Part shown: positions 35,699-46,855 of the stretch, one piece after another
How positions within the stretch are numbered: position 1 is the stretch's first letter
How the letters are laid out: every line of letters starts with the position of its first letter
NCBI RefSeq assembly: GCF_047675955.1
Contig: NC_132912.1
Span: forward strand, 17,830,500-17,894,499
Source: Chlorocebus sabaeus
Taxonomy: Eukaryota; Chordata; Mammalia; Primates; Cercopithecidae
Length of the DNA: 64,000 nucleotides
Reading direction: 5' to 3'
Notes under the pieces: model-generated
Database searches by the model: none
Told to the model about the DNA's origin: nothing
The model's input: the letters and a program-made list of their open reading frames with translations, nothing else
Translations under genes and position numbers: made by a program

Positions 35699-35993
35699 AT
35701 TTTTTTTTTTTGATATGGAGTTTTGTTCTGTCACCTAGGCTGGAGTGCAATAGGGCAATCTTGGCTCACTGCAACCTCCATCTCCCTGGTTCAAGTGATT
35801 CTCCTGCCTCAGCCTCCTGAGTAGCTGGGATTATAGTCGCGTACCACCACGCCCAGCTTATTTTTGTATTTTTAATAGAGATGGGTTTTCGCCATGTTGG
35901 TCAGGCTGGTCTTGAACTCCTGACCTCAAGTGATCTGCCTGCCTCAGGCTCCCAAAGTGCTAGGATTACAGGAGTGAGCCACCATGCCTGGCC
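35699..35993 (-). mobile_element. AluS, reverse
   Basis: Poly(T) begins 12 bases after the exon 1 donor, so this Alu sits immediately inside the intron; gatatggagttttgttctgt to ccatgcctggccc. Its left arm is part of the 321-base tandem duplication. Confidence 0.95.
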
Positions 35994-36456
35994 CATAAAA
36001 GAATTCTTTAGCAGGGAATCCCTGTGATGCTTTCAAAGACACGTTTGTTTGTTTGTTGTTTGTTTTAACTTTTATTTTAAGTTCAGGGGTACAAGCGCAG
36101 GTTTGTTATATAGGTTAACTTGTGTCATTAGGGGTTTGTTTGTACAGATTCTTTCCCAGGCATGCACTACCATGCCCAGCTAATTTTTGTACTTTTAGTA
36201 GAGACGGGGTTTCCATGTTGGCCAGGCTGGTCTCGAACTCCTGACTTCAAATGATCCACCCACCTCGGCCTCCCAAAGTGCTAGGATTACAGGAGTGAGC
36301 CACCATGCCTGGCCCATAAAAGAATTCTTTAGCAGGGAATCCCCGTGATGCTTTCAAAGATACGTTTGTTTGTTTGTCTGTTAACTTTTAACTTTTAAGT
36401 GCAGGTTTGTTACATAGGTAAACTTATGTCATGGCGGTTTATTATACAGATTATTT
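35836..36456. repeat. Tandem duplication, ~321-base offset, spanning an Alu-L1 junction
   Basis: Copy 1 (about 35836-36156) and copy 2 (from 36157) both contain the Alu left arm end, the unique block ending in gaattctttagcagggaatc, a GTTT run and the start of the reverse L1 3' end. The anchor 'gcccataaaa' is at 35991 and again at 36312. Copy 2 continues into the rest of the L1. Confidence 0.85.
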
Positions 36457-37011
36457 CATCACCCAGGTATTAAGCTTAGTATCTATCAGTTGTTTTTCCC
36501 GATCGTCTCCCTTCTCCCACCATTCACCCTCTGAAAGGCCCTGGTGTGTGTTGTTCCCCTCTATGTGTCCGTGTGTTCTCATCATTTAGCTCCCACTTAT
36601 AAATGAGAACATGGGGTATTTGGCTTTCTGTTCCTGCATTAGTTTGCTAAAGATAATGACCTCCAGCTCCATCCATGTCCCTGCAAAGGACATGATCTTG
36701 TTCTTTTTCATGGTTGCATAGTATTCGATGGAGTATATATACCACATTTTCTTTATCCATTCTTCTATCACTGATGAACATTTAGGTCGATTTCATGTCT
36801 TTGCCATTGTGAATAGTACTGCAACGAACATACGGATGCATGTGTCTGTATAATAGAATGATTTATATTTCTTTGGGTATATACACAGTACTGAAATTGC
36901 TGGGTCAAATGGTATTTCTGTCTTTAGGTCTTTGAGGAATCACCGCACTGTCTTCCACAATGGTTAAACTAATTTAGACTCCCACTAACAGTGTATAAGT
37001 ATTGCTGAAAG
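36062..37011 (-). mobile_element. 5'-truncated L1PA-like element, reverse
   Basis: Reverse L1 3' UTR (cttttattttaagttcaggg, interrupted by the local duplication until 36380), then ORF2 C-terminal sequence. The minus frame 36586-36771 gives the L1 ORF2 end motif around MWYIYSIEYYATMKKNKIMS. The frame has stops; the element is dead. It ends at cactaacagtgtataagtat. Antisense to TMEM236. Confidence 0.9.
36157..36315 (-). mobile_element. Alu left-arm copy (duplicated)
   Basis: Only the left arm plus linker, starting caggcatgcactaccatgcc. It arose through the 321-base tandem duplication rather than an independent insertion. Confidence 0.8.
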
Positions 37012-37439
37012 ATATTTCTAACATACTGTGGGTAAGGATGTGAGCAGAGCATAAGGATAGAATGTGACATTAATGGGAGGCTACAATTACTGCTTCTGTA
37101 AATGTATGGATATTCTGGTATCTTCTATTATTTTTCTACAGTCATTTATACTGAGTGATAATAACACATGAGATGGGTTAGTAAGACTGGAGTTTATGCC
37201 AGTTCATGCTATTCTCAGTAGTAAATGTTGGACCTAATTCTCCTGTACACTAGACTACATAAACTCATCAGAGTGCGCTTACACAAGTCATAATCAGAAG
37301 ATGGTAATGTAGAATTTTAATTTTGCATAAAACTGAAAGTAAGTCTATTTTTAATTATTTACATTGCATTTTGCAGGCCTAAGGCATACTTTGACCATTA
37401 ACTAAGATTTTTAAAACAACTGGTTCCTTTAGACTTTTT

Positions 37440-37738
37440 ATTTACTTATTTATTTATTTTGAGACAGGATGTGGCTCTGTTGTCCAGGTTGGAGTGCAAT
37501 GGCTTGATCATTACTCACTGTAGCCTCGACATCCCCAGGGGGCTCAGGTGATCCTCCCACCTCAACCTCCTGAGTAGCTGGGACTGCAGGTGTGCACCAC
37601 CACACTTGGCTAATTTTTTTTGTTTGTTTTTTATAAAGATGAGGTTTTGCCATGTTGCTCGGACTGGTTCCAAACTCCTGGGCTCGTCCTGGCATCCCAA
37701 AGTGCTGAGATTACAGGTGTGAGCCACCAAAGCTGGCC
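37440..37738 (-). mobile_element. AluJ, reverse
   Basis: (TTTA)n tail then gagacaggatgtggctctgt; ends accaaagctggcc. Diverged. Confidence 0.9.
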
Positions 37739-38022
37739 TACTTAGACTTTAAAAACAAATAATTTACTCTGTTGGTAAATTCTATTACCCTTGTAGGGGA
37801 GGAAAGTACTTCAATAACAGTACAGAGATATTTTAAATAAATCAGGATTGAATGTTGATTTAACTAGCAGATCAGCTAATGGGTGTACTGATCCACATTA
37901 AGGGTATTGAGAATAGTCTCTGATATCAATGTGTTTTTCCTTTTAGATCTTCAGATCTGATTCTTACTCATCTTGGACTTCTCTGTTTTCTTTGATAAGT
38001 TAATTTTTCTTTCATACTGATG
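37739..38022. other. Intron 1, unassigned
   Basis: AT-rich, no feature seen. Confidence 0.4.
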
Positions 38023-38337
38023 TTTTATTTATTTATTTATTTATTTGACAGGGTTTCACTCATTGCCTAGGCTGGAGTGCAGCGGCACAATCTCAGCTCA
38101 CTGCAACCTCCGCCTCCTGGGTTCAAGCGATTCTCCTGCTTCAGCCTCCTGAGTAGCTGGGATTGCAGGGGCCTGCCACCACTCCTGGCTTATTTTCTTT
38201 TCTTTTCTTTTTATTTTTAGTACAGACAGGGTTTCACCATGTTGGCCACGCTGGCTTTGAACTCCTGACCTCAGGTGATCCGCCTGCCTCAGCCTCCCAA
38301 AGTACTGGGATTATAGGCATGAGCCACTGCTCCCGGC
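38023..38337 (-). mobile_element. AluS, reverse
   Basis: Starts with a (TTTA)n run (38025-38046), then gacagggtttcactcattgc, and runs to cactgctcccggc. Confidence 0.95.
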
Positions 38338-39066
38338 TGATATTTTATTTTGAAAGCGAACAACATAGAACACATGTGAAAAGTGAGGCACTGGGAATTT
38401 GCACATACGCAAGGGCAGAAATGTAAGAATAATAGACTCTGCAAGAGAGCTAGAAATACCATTGCTGAGGCTGGGAGGATGCTGACGGAGAGCTGACATG
38501 TGAAGTTCATGGTGCTCTCTTTAGGTATGGATCCTCGATGTGGCCACTTCTGCGAACTTCGCCAGGAGACTTTCATTTCCCCGAGAGCAGGGGTCTTAAG
38601 GAGTTTCCGGAAATAAAGCATTTTGTTGTAGGCAGTGCTTTTATCAGTAGGGTTTAGGGGCTTTCCAAACCTTGACCAGAGCCCCAGGGTCACCAGAGAG
38701 GTAGCTTGGAGCTGGGCTTGACCCTCCACCTCTCACACCCTGTAGGGATGGCTTTGACCATCCAAGACTCCTGGCTGGGTTGGAATTTTTAAAGGAATGG
38801 TGGAAGGTTCAACTGACGACAGGAATAAACCAATGGGAAACTGGCCCGCCACGGCCCAGGAAGAAGCTCTTGGGTTTTTTTGTATTTTGGTTGTTTGTTT
38901 TCACATTGACTGAAATCTAGGACTCTAGATTCTGAATGTCATTTAGGCAGCAAACCTTCACATATAACTTACTGTTATTATTAGGCTATGATTGATTCTT
39001 TACAGGTCATTGATTATGTGCCGTGTAAGTACTGATATGAGGTGGTACAGAAATATGTACTTCACA
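38338..39066. other. Intron 1, unassigned
   Basis: The minus frame 38289-38729 (146 codons) begins in unique sequence and runs into the Alu; no homology recognised. It may be part of an old LTR, but I cannot name it. Confidence 0.35.
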
Positions 39067-39345
39067 GGCCAGGCGCAGTGGCTTGCACCTGTAATCCCAA
39101 CACTTTGGGAGGCCAAGGTGGGAGGATTGATTGAAGCCCAGAATTAGAGACCAGCCTGGGCAACATAGTGAGACCTCGTCTCTACAAAACATTACAAAAT
39201 CAGCAGGACGTGGTGGTGCACGCCTGTAGTCCCAGCTATTCAAGAGGATGGCTTGAGCCCAGGAGTTTGAGCCTGCAGTGATCTATGGTTGTGCCACTCA
39301 CTGCACTTCAGCCTGGGTGACAGACTGAGACCCCCAACTCTGAAA
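39067..39345 (+). mobile_element. AluJ
   Basis: ggccaggcgcagtggcttgc to aactctgaaaaac. Diverged direct repeat around aaatatgtacttcac / aaatatctgcttcac. Sits 45 bases from a reverse Alu. Confidence 0.9.
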
Positions 39346-39385
39346 AACAAAAAGAGAGAGAAATATCTGCTTCACCTTATAAAGT

Positions 39386-39389
<4 letters not shown>

Positions 39390-39420
<31 letters not shown>

Positions 39421-39721
39421 AGATGGAGTCTAGCTCTGTTGCTCAGGCTGGAGTGCAGAGGAGTGATCTCGGCTCACTGCAACCTCTGCCTCCCAGGTTC
39501 ACACGACTCTCTTGCCTCGGGCTCCTGAGTAGCGGTGATTACAGGTGTGCACGACCACACCCGAGTAATTTTTTTGTTTGTTTGTTTGTTTGTTTTTGTT
39601 TTTTAGAGACAGGTTTTCCCCATGTTGGCCTGGCTGGTCTTGAACTCCTGACCTCAAGTGATCTGCCTGCCTCAGCCTCCCAAAGTGCTGGGATTACAAG
39701 CATGAGCCACTGTGCCCAGCC
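39390..39721 (-). mobile_element. AluS, reverse
   Basis: ~30-base poly(T), gagatggagtctagctctgt, an expanded (GTTT)n linker at 39571-39600, ending cactgtgcccagcc. Direct repeat of the aaagtaga/gaagtaga type. Confidence 0.95.
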
Positions 39722-39739
39722 TGAAGTAGAACGTTTATG

Positions 39740-39900
39740 AGTTTATCGTTATTATTCCCAAGAGCAAATTGCCGATCGGAGAGGTTCGGCAACTCTCCCG
39801 AAGTCAGTGAACTAGAGAGAGTGGAAGAGGCAGACTTTAGACCTAGGTCTATCTGACTCCGTAATGGATACTTCTAGCCACTGTCCCAGACTGCCTCTGT
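39740..39900 (-). repeat. MIR SINE
   Basis: Reverse MIR: cgttattattcccaagagca, gagaggttcggcaactctcc, cgaagtcagtgaa, then degraded tRNA-like end. Diverged. Confidence 0.65.
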
Positions 39901-40177
39901 GAAGGACAAGGCCCCATTCTCCTGGGGCAATTGAGATTAAGGAACAGAGTAGGCTTTCGTTTTTGCCCCTCAGTGCACGTGGTATATTAGTCACCTCTGG
40001 TTTCTGCTCAGATTTCATTTTGTACATCTGGCTCAGGTACCTCCCCTGTGCTAAAGTGTTTTGTCGTAACTGTATCTCTCAGTGATTTCTTTTGGGAAAT
40101 ACACTTCCAGTCTTTAGTTCCTGTTTGCGGGTGTGGCTGGCTACACGTGTTTTAAATAGTGTTTAGACAGTGGACAG

Positions 40178-40241
40178 GTTATCTGTAATTTCAGTGAAAC
40201 TGAAATTTTGAGTTATCTGTAATTTCAGTGAAACTGAAATT
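40178..40241. promoter_or_regulatory. Tandem 34-base repeat, each copy with a GAS and an IRF motif
   Basis: Two copies of a 30-base unit (40178-40207, 40212-40241). Each holds TTTCAGTGAAACTGAAA, which contains a STAT-type TTCNNNGAA site (TTCAGTGAA, 40190-40198 and 40224-40232) and an IRF-type GAAANNGAAA (GAAACTGAAA, 40196-40205 and 40230-40239). The unit also has dyad symmetry (aatttcag-n-ctgaaatt). Function is unproven. Confidence 0.6.
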
Positions 40242-40279
40242 CTGGCCACATTGGTGAGCATTATCATATAGTTATCTTT

Positions 40280-40462
40280 TACTGGCACAGAAGAGAAGCC
40301 ATAGTTACTGAGCACTGTTCTAGGAACTTTACACTTTCTGTACTATTGAGTTTAAACTTTACAACAACTCAGTGAAGTGTAAATGCTAGTGTTCTCATTT
40401 TACAGACAAAGACACTGGAACTTGAAGTGATTAACTTTGTCAACTGATAAAGCTAGCAGGTG
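40280..40462 (-). repeat. MIR SINE
   Basis: Reverse MIR: gttactgagcactgttctag, caacaactcagtgaagt, tctcattttacagacaaaga, aagctagcaggtgg. The Alu at 40464 inserted at its end. Confidence 0.85.
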
Positions 40463-40463
40463 G

Positions 40464-40744
40464 AGCCACGCGTGGTAGCTCATGCCTGTAATTCCAAGAC
40501 TTTGAGAGGCTGAAGTGTGAGGATCGCTTGAGCGCAGGAGTTCAAGACTAGCCTAGGCAATGTAGTGAGACCCTATCTCTACGAAGAAATTAAAAAATTA
40601 ACCAGGCATGGTGGTGCGTGCCTGTAGTCTCAGCTGCTCTGGGAGCTAAAGGGGAGGATCACTTGAGCCCAGGAGATTAAGGCTGCAGTGTGTTGAGATC
40701 ATGCCACTGTACTCTAGCCTGGGTGACAGAGGAAAACCCTGTCT

Positions 40745-40779
<35 letters not shown>
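40464..40779 (+). mobile_element. AluJ with long A tail
   Basis: gccacgcgtggtagctcatg to gtctc, then ~33 A. Pairs with the reverse Alu 160 bases downstream. Confidence 0.9.
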
Positions 40780-40780
<1 letters not shown>

Positions 40781-40939
40781 CCACATAATGGGGAAGCTAG
40801 GATTTGTGAGCCTGGGTCTGTCTAATTCCGTGCAATTTTCTCTATCTCATGCAACTTTCTTTTCCTTTATTTTTTCTGACTTTGAATGCCAAGTGTGTTT
40901 CAAGAGAAATGCAATGTGTTTTGTTGTTTGTTTTTTTGT

Positions 40940-41235
40940 GTGTGTTTTTTGAGATGGAGTCTCACTCTGTTGCCCAGGCTGGAGTGCGGTGTCATGATCT
41001 CAGCTCACTGCAACCACCACTTCCAGGATTCAAGCTGTGGTCTCATCTCAGCCTCCCGAGTAACTGGGATTATAGGCGTGTGCCACCATGCCTGGCTAAT
41101 TTTTTTTATTTTTAGTAGAGACAGAGTTTCACCATGTTGGCCAGGCTGGTCTCCAACTCCTGACCTCAAGTGATCCTCCCACTTTGGTCTCCCAGAGTGC
41201 TGGGATTACAGGTGTGAGCCGCCACGTCCAGCCAG
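40940..41235 (-). mobile_element. AluS, reverse
   Basis: GTTT/TGTG-modified tail then gagatggagtctcactctgt; ends gccacgtccagcc. Direct repeat gaaatgcaatg / gaaaatgcaatg. Confidence 0.95.
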
Positions 41236-41589
41236 AAAATGCAATGCTTTTAATGTCATTAACATACATTTCACCCAGAGGTGTATTTGGCTCTTATAAT
41301 ACATGGGGTAATATATAGAGCGTCATATCTTGATTGCTACATGAAGATAATGCAAAAATAATTGCTGCTAGAGAAAGTAAGGATTGAGCATATGAAGTAT
41401 TTTTGAGGAATAGTCAAATAGTTGTTTATGTGCAATTTCATAGACCCTGAACATTCATGATTTGATGTTGATGAGGCTTATGTGAGAGCTTCCCTGAAGG
41501 GCCAGGCTGGTGTCATGAGCCCTGTAAGGCTGGTCTTCAGGAGGGAGTGAGTCATCAGTCAGCAAAGGGTGTGCCCAGGAATATATGTA

Positions 41590-41800
41590 AAAGAAAACTG
41601 GCCTGGATTCAAATCCTAGCTTTGACATTGACCGTGAAACCTTATGTGAGTTATTTGAATTCTTTGAGCCTTAATTTTTTCATGGGCAAAACAGAGACAA
41701 CTGAAGTTTCTTTTTTGGAGTGCTGTTTCAAGAAACTTCGTAAGATCATGCATGTAAAGTTCCTAGCGTAGCAACTGGTCTGTAGTAATCATTCAGTGAA
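41590..41800 (+). repeat. MIR SINE
   Basis: Forward MIR: ggattcaaatcctagctttg, then gagttatttgaattctttg, tttcatgggcaaaacagaga, and a 'gtagtaatcattcagtgaat' tail. Confidence 0.8.
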
Positions 41801-42697
41801 TGTAAGTGTTATGACCTCAGACTGAATTTACTGTTTCCATTAAAAATGCGATCATGTTAAATCTCCAGAATGACTCTGAAAAGTGGTAGAAGTGACCATA
41901 AAACTGAAGGAAAATATATGCTGTCAGTAATATTCCTCAATTTTGGAGAATTTTGCAGGTTTCTTTTATTCTTTGAGAAGAATGAACACCCATAGGGTGA
42001 GATCATTGGTATCTCAGACATGTTTTACATTCACAGAGTTATGTTTTATTTTATGTCATATGTATGTTTTATTGTGTTACATTTTTCATTTCATTTTCTC
42101 ACTAGGCCTACATGTCAGCGTTGTAAAGTTGACCAAGCAGACATAATTCCCATTTTGTGAGGGAGGAAACAGTTTCAGAGGGCTTAAAATGTACTGGAGG
42201 CTGAACTTTAATCCAGTACTTTCCCTTCTCTCGTTAACTCTTCCTGATTTTTCTGGAATTATGGCTCCATTCTAGGGATGCCTGCCAAAATTCATAATCA
42301 ACAAGGGAGATGCTTGGGGGAATGAAGAAAGCTATTTATAGACACACCAAACTGTGTATTCCAGGAAGTAAGAGGGTTCTTTTCCTGGAATATCAGTAAA
42401 TGTGTGATAACACTGAGCCACATACAAGGCTAGCCTGAAACGGGAGCAGATCTTCATTGAGAAGGTACATTGGCAGCAGGATAATCCTAGAATATTTGTG
42501 GAGATTCCCAGACTGTCTTGGGACCTAGAGCTATATTTTGGGCATTCGTTTGAGTCCTTTGGAGTACGATTAATTCAGACTATGAACATGTCAGGAATCC
42601 TGGGCAGGGCAAGTTTGAAAGACCCGACCATTTTGTGCAACATTTTACCCGGCTTAAGTTTTTGATATATTCCATGAGATTTTGCTGTTGATCTGCT

Positions 42698-42760
42698 TTA
42701 GGTAGTGGTGGTGGTGATCATAGTAGTAGTAGCTGTTGTAGTTGCAGTAAAGTAAGAACA
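42698..42760. repeat. Trinucleotide-rich tract (GTG/GTA)n
   Basis: Imperfect runs gtagtggtggtggtgatcat and agtagtagtagctgttgtag. Minor simple repeat. Confidence 0.6.
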
Positions 42761-42940
42761 AATAGTTATTGAGCAAGTGCTATGCATCAAGCATAATTTT
42801 AGACACATCGTCTGTATTATTTTAGTTGAGTTTCTAATCTTGATATGCAAGAACAATGATAGTCTCCGCTTTACAAATGAGGAAATTGAGGCACAGGAGT
42901 TAGAAGATCACAGAGCCAATGAGTAGTTGAGCCAAGACTG
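42745..42940 (-). repeat. MIR SINE
   Basis: Reverse MIR: agcaagtgctatgcatcaag, gctttacaaatgaggaaatt, gaggcacaggagttag, ccaatgagtagttgagccaa. Confidence 0.85.
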
Positions 42941-43567
42941 CCCCAAGGGAGCCTGGAGCACCTTATTGCTCCGCGTTGGCCCCCACAACTGAAACACACA
43001 GCACTAGTGACATCTGTGCACTCCTGGACACACGGGCTAACCTGAAGGAAATGCAGCTCACTTTTCAGCACCTCTGAGAGATCATTAATTGGTAAGACCC
43101 CATTAACTAAACACTGCTGCTTACCAGTTTACTTCTTAGAACATTCCAGTTTCCGTTAGTGAATCTATTATCTATTGTGTTTAACATTTTCTCATAGATT
43201 TATTGGCTATTTGTATTTTCTAAAAATCATGTATTTTTGTCCTTGATCTCTTTTTTCTGTTGGTATGTCCTTTTTTTTTGCTACTGATTTATGAATTCTA
43301 TAAACATTAAGGATGTTCATTTGTTTTAATTGCACAAGATCATCAAGCAATAAGGATGTTGAATTTGATGTAGCATACATTTCAGAGTTATCATTAGTCT
43401 TTTAATTTTACTTTGGTGTTTTTGATATGGAGAATTTTTATTTTTCACATAGTTTAAGCTATCTATATTTCCTTTACAGTTTGGTCTGGGGCATTATACA
43501 TGAAAAAGATCAATAATTTTGTCATAGTTGACTGCAGGCTTTATCTTCCTTGCCCTACTAAATCCAG

Positions 43568-43929
43568 TGTATTAGTCTGTTCTCATGCTGGTAGTAAAGA
43601 CATACCTGAGACTGGGTAATTTATAAAGGAAAGAGGTTTGATGGACTCACAGTTCCACATCGCTGGGGAGGCCTCACAATAACGGCTGAAGGCAAATAAG
43701 GAGCAAAGTCATGTCTTACATGGCAGCAGGCAAGAGTGCACATGCAGGGGAACTCCCCTTTATAAAACCGTCAGATCCATGAGACTTATTCACTATCACA
43801 AGAACAGCACAGGAAAGACCCGCCCCATGATTCAATTACCTCCCGCTGGGTCCCTCCCATGACATGTGGGAATTCTGGGAGCTACAGTTCAAGATGAGAT
43901 TTGGGTGGAGACCCAGTCAAGCCATATCA
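43568..43929 (-). mobile_element. THE1/MST-type MaLR solo LTR, reverse
   Basis: tgtattagtctgttctcatg to agtcaagccatatca, matching the reverse of the THE1/MSTB LTR along its whole length, including cctgagactgggtaatttat and gggaggcctcacaat. No internal region is adjacent. Antisense to TMEM236. Confidence 0.9.
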
Positions 43930-44328
43930 CACAGTAAACCAGCAGGAGTATGTTCACTTTTTCTTTTCTCTCCTCATCCTATGCAGGAAGTCACCACATT
44001 CTGGTAATTCTTCCTCTCCTCTCTCTTGCGTCAGCTCCTTGTTCTCCATGAGTGTTTCTCTCATCCCAATTAGGCCCTTATTTCCAGACCATCAAAACTT
44101 CAGTTTCTGATGTGGTCCCCCAAATTTTCATATATTCAATTCCAATGTCAGACCTGAGTTGTCCTGATCGTTTCTGTTCAAGGAAAAATAAAGACCATTT
44201 CATTAACTAACGCTTGGACTCTGGCAACCTTCACCCACTGGTCTTCTTACCTTTTGCTTCTTTTCTCCCCACGCGTTCCCTCCCAATCCTTGTCAATAGG
44301 GTAATTCTCTTCTTAAAAAAAGTTTTCT
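43930..44328. repeat. L2-like remnant, reverse
   Basis: C/T-rich non-coding sequence of L2 character (ctccttgttctccatgagtg). Weak call. Confidence 0.35.
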
Positions 44329-44640
44329 GGGCCAGGCATGCTGGTTCACACCTGTAATCCTAGCACTTTGGGAGGCCAAGGTAGGTGGACCACTTGAGGT
44401 CTGGAGTTCAAGACCAGCCTGGCCAACATGGTGGAACCCCATCTCTACTAAAAAATACAAAAGTTAGCTGGGTGTGGTGGCGTGCGCCTGTAGTCCCAGC
44501 TACTCAGGAGGTTGAGGCAGGAGAATGGCTTGAACCCAGGAGGCAGAGTTTGCAGTGAGCCGAGATCATGCCACTGTACTCCAGTCTGGGCAACAGAGTA
44601 AGACTGTGTCTCAAAAAAAAAAAAAAAAAAGAAAAAGAAG
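44329..44640 (+). mobile_element. AluS
   Basis: gggccaggcatgctggttca to gtgtctc plus A tail. Direct repeat aaaaagttttctg / aagaagttttctg. Confidence 0.95.
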
Positions 44641-45476
44641 TTTTCTGTATCTTAGCCCCAGTCCTTAAAAATCTCCTCTTCCCCTTGCTTATAAATCATA
44701 TATTGACATTATTCCACAGCATCCTGGAGCTGGGCAAACTCTTAGTGTTCATCTACAAAATGGTTTCTCACAATGCAAATACCTCTGATTCTACAGAGAA
44801 CTCACTACTTTCTGTGGCTCTGTGTGGAACAGCCTTCCTTATTCCCTTATGTTGAAACAAAACCTATCACTATGTAGCTCTCTTTCCCATCCACTTTGTA
44901 GACTTTGCCTCCTCTGCCCTTTCTTTCTCCATGGCCAGGAGCTGTGCCCGTCACTGCCTATTCCCAATTTCTATTGCTTTTTGAGCACTCCCACCAGCTC
45001 GCATAATGTGAACTGCCCGTTGCATGATGACAACTCCCCAAATTGTGTCTCCAGGGGTGACTTCTCTGAGTTTACTGTATCTGTGTTAAATTTTTGCAAC
45101 ATTTGAAGGCAGTGGCATCATTCTGCCATCTCAACCACGCCACATCTCAGTCTGCTAAGTTTTCTCTTCTCCAGTGGGCAGAGTTCCATCAGCCATTCCT
45201 ATCCCATGATTTCTCGACCTTTGACTCTTTTGAAAGTCTCCTTGGGATGCTGGCTGGATTTTTAATGCCTGGATATTATCTTAGTGACACCCTGATGTCC
45301 TCTTGATGCAGCTACTAACTTCACGTATTGATATAATGCTACTGGCTTCCATTGCAATGATGTCACCTATTTCATAACAGAGTGTATGATTGACTAAACC
45401 TAGTTTTACTAGAAATCCTCCAGGTTAATAGTGATCCATGAGTCCGCTCTATGGGTTTGTTTAATGGGTCTACATT
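44641..45476 (-). repeat. L2-like remnant, reverse
   Basis: Continuation of C/T-rich L2-like sequence (ccatggccaggagctgtgcc, caggggtgacttctctgagt). Frames 44822-45306 are not genes. Confidence 0.4.
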
Positions 45477-45722
45477 TACCTGTCTGAATTTCTTTTTATA
45501 TATATACACATATATGATAAAACCTATATATATTTATATATATAAAAGACAAAATCTAAATATATGTATTTATAAATATATGTAATGAAACCTAAATATA
45601 TATAGGTATATTTAAATATATATGTGTGTGTATATATATAAAAGAAATTCAGATAGGTAATTGTATACCTATATATATTTAGGTTTCATTATATATATAT
45701 TTATAAATATATATATTTAGGT
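45477..45722. repeat. AT-rich interleaved inverted repeats
   Basis: Arm A (45477-45515) pairs with A' (45616-45659); arm B (45562-45610) pairs with B' (45664-45715). The order A-B-A'-B' is interleaved. Non-TA anchors make the pairing specific: tgtctgaatttctttt vs aaaagaaattcagata, and aatgaaacctaaatat vs atatttaggtttcatt. Confidence 0.9.
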
Positions 45723-46010
45723 TTTTGTTGAGACAGGATCTTGCTCTGTCACCCAGATTGGAGTGCAGTGGCATGATCATAGCTCACTGTAGCCTCAACC
45801 TCCCAGGCTCAAGTGATCCTCCCACCTCAGCCACCTGAGTAGCTGGGACTACAGGTGTGTACCACCACACCTGACTAATTTTTAAATTTCTTGTAGAGAC
45901 AGGATTTGCTAGGTTGCCCAGCTGGTCTCGAACTCCTGGACTCAGGCAATCCACCTGCCTTGGCCTCCCAAAGTGCTTGGATTATAGACATGAGCCACCA
46001 TGCCCAGCCT
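45723..46010 (-). mobile_element. AluJ/S, reverse
   Basis: ttgttgagacaggatcttgc to accatgcccagcc. Its tail side touches the AT-rich inverted repeat, which may have grown from it. Confidence 0.9.
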
Positions 46011-46250
46011 CCCTACCTGAATTCTTCATGTTAGCCAGCATTATTTCCAGGCTACCGCAGGTACATGCCTTTGTTCTCAGGTATTGCCTCCATCCTCAGG
46101 GACTCTGTAGTCCACTGTGGAGTCTAGATAGTTGTACATGAGAAAACTAGAAAGTGATATAAACCACTGTACAACAAATCACCAAATTTTATGTGGCCCA
46201 CCACTAGTCCTTTATTATCCCAGAGAAGAGCATCATCAAAACTGAGTAGT

Positions 46251-46508
46251 GGCTGGGCACAGCCTTGGAAGGCTGAGGCAAGAAGATTGCTTGAGACCAG
46301 GAGTTTGAGACCAGCCTGGGCAACACAGTGAGACCCTGTCTCTACAGGAAATTTAAAAAAAATTACCTGGGCATGGTGATGCATGACTGTAGTCTCCATT
46401 ACTTGGGAGGCTGAGGTGGGAGGATCACTTGAGGCCAGGAGTTTGAAACCAGCTTCAGCAACATAGCAAGACCCTGTCTTTCTATTAAAAAAAGAAAAAA
46501 AAAAAAAT
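46251..46508 (+). mobile_element. AluJ, internally deleted
   Basis: tggctgggcacagccttgga: the 'gtggctcatgcctgtaatcc' part is lost. Ends in a mixed A tail. Confidence 0.85.
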
Positions 46509-46639
46509 CCCTCAATACTGACAGTAAGGGAGATGTCCTTTTTGATTCATCCTTCCTACCTGTCCCTTTCCACCCGGCCCCATCAACCCACCACGGTGCC
46601 TTGAACTCAGCAGCTTTTTAGTACATGTGGTTTATGGAC

Positions 46640-46855
46640 TCAGGTTTATTAGAAAAGCACTGTGCTTTGGAGTAATCAGAGAAAGTCTCTTAAGGAAAGC
46701 TTGATTTGCACTGAGCTTGGAAAGCTGGATGTGGGAGGGCATCCAGAGGAGGAGGATGAATATGAGGAATGAGTGGACATAGTTAATTATTTAAGGGGTA
46801 GGAAAAGACCTACTGGCTGAGAAAGGAGCAAGTGGTGAGAAATGGGTTGGCAGCA
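46640..46855 (+). repeat. L2-like remnant
   Basis: tgagcttggaaagctggatg and gtgggagggcatccagagg resemble L2. Weak. Confidence 0.45.

Noticed and set aside
36586..36771. Minus-strand frame resembling a protein C-terminus
   Set aside because: Real LINE-1 ORF2 sequence, but part of a 5'-truncated, interrupted L1; annotated as a mobile element and not a gene.
42698..42760. Trinucleotide repeat as a disease-type expansion
   Set aside because: Short, interrupted and intronic; no reason to see more than a minor simple repeat.
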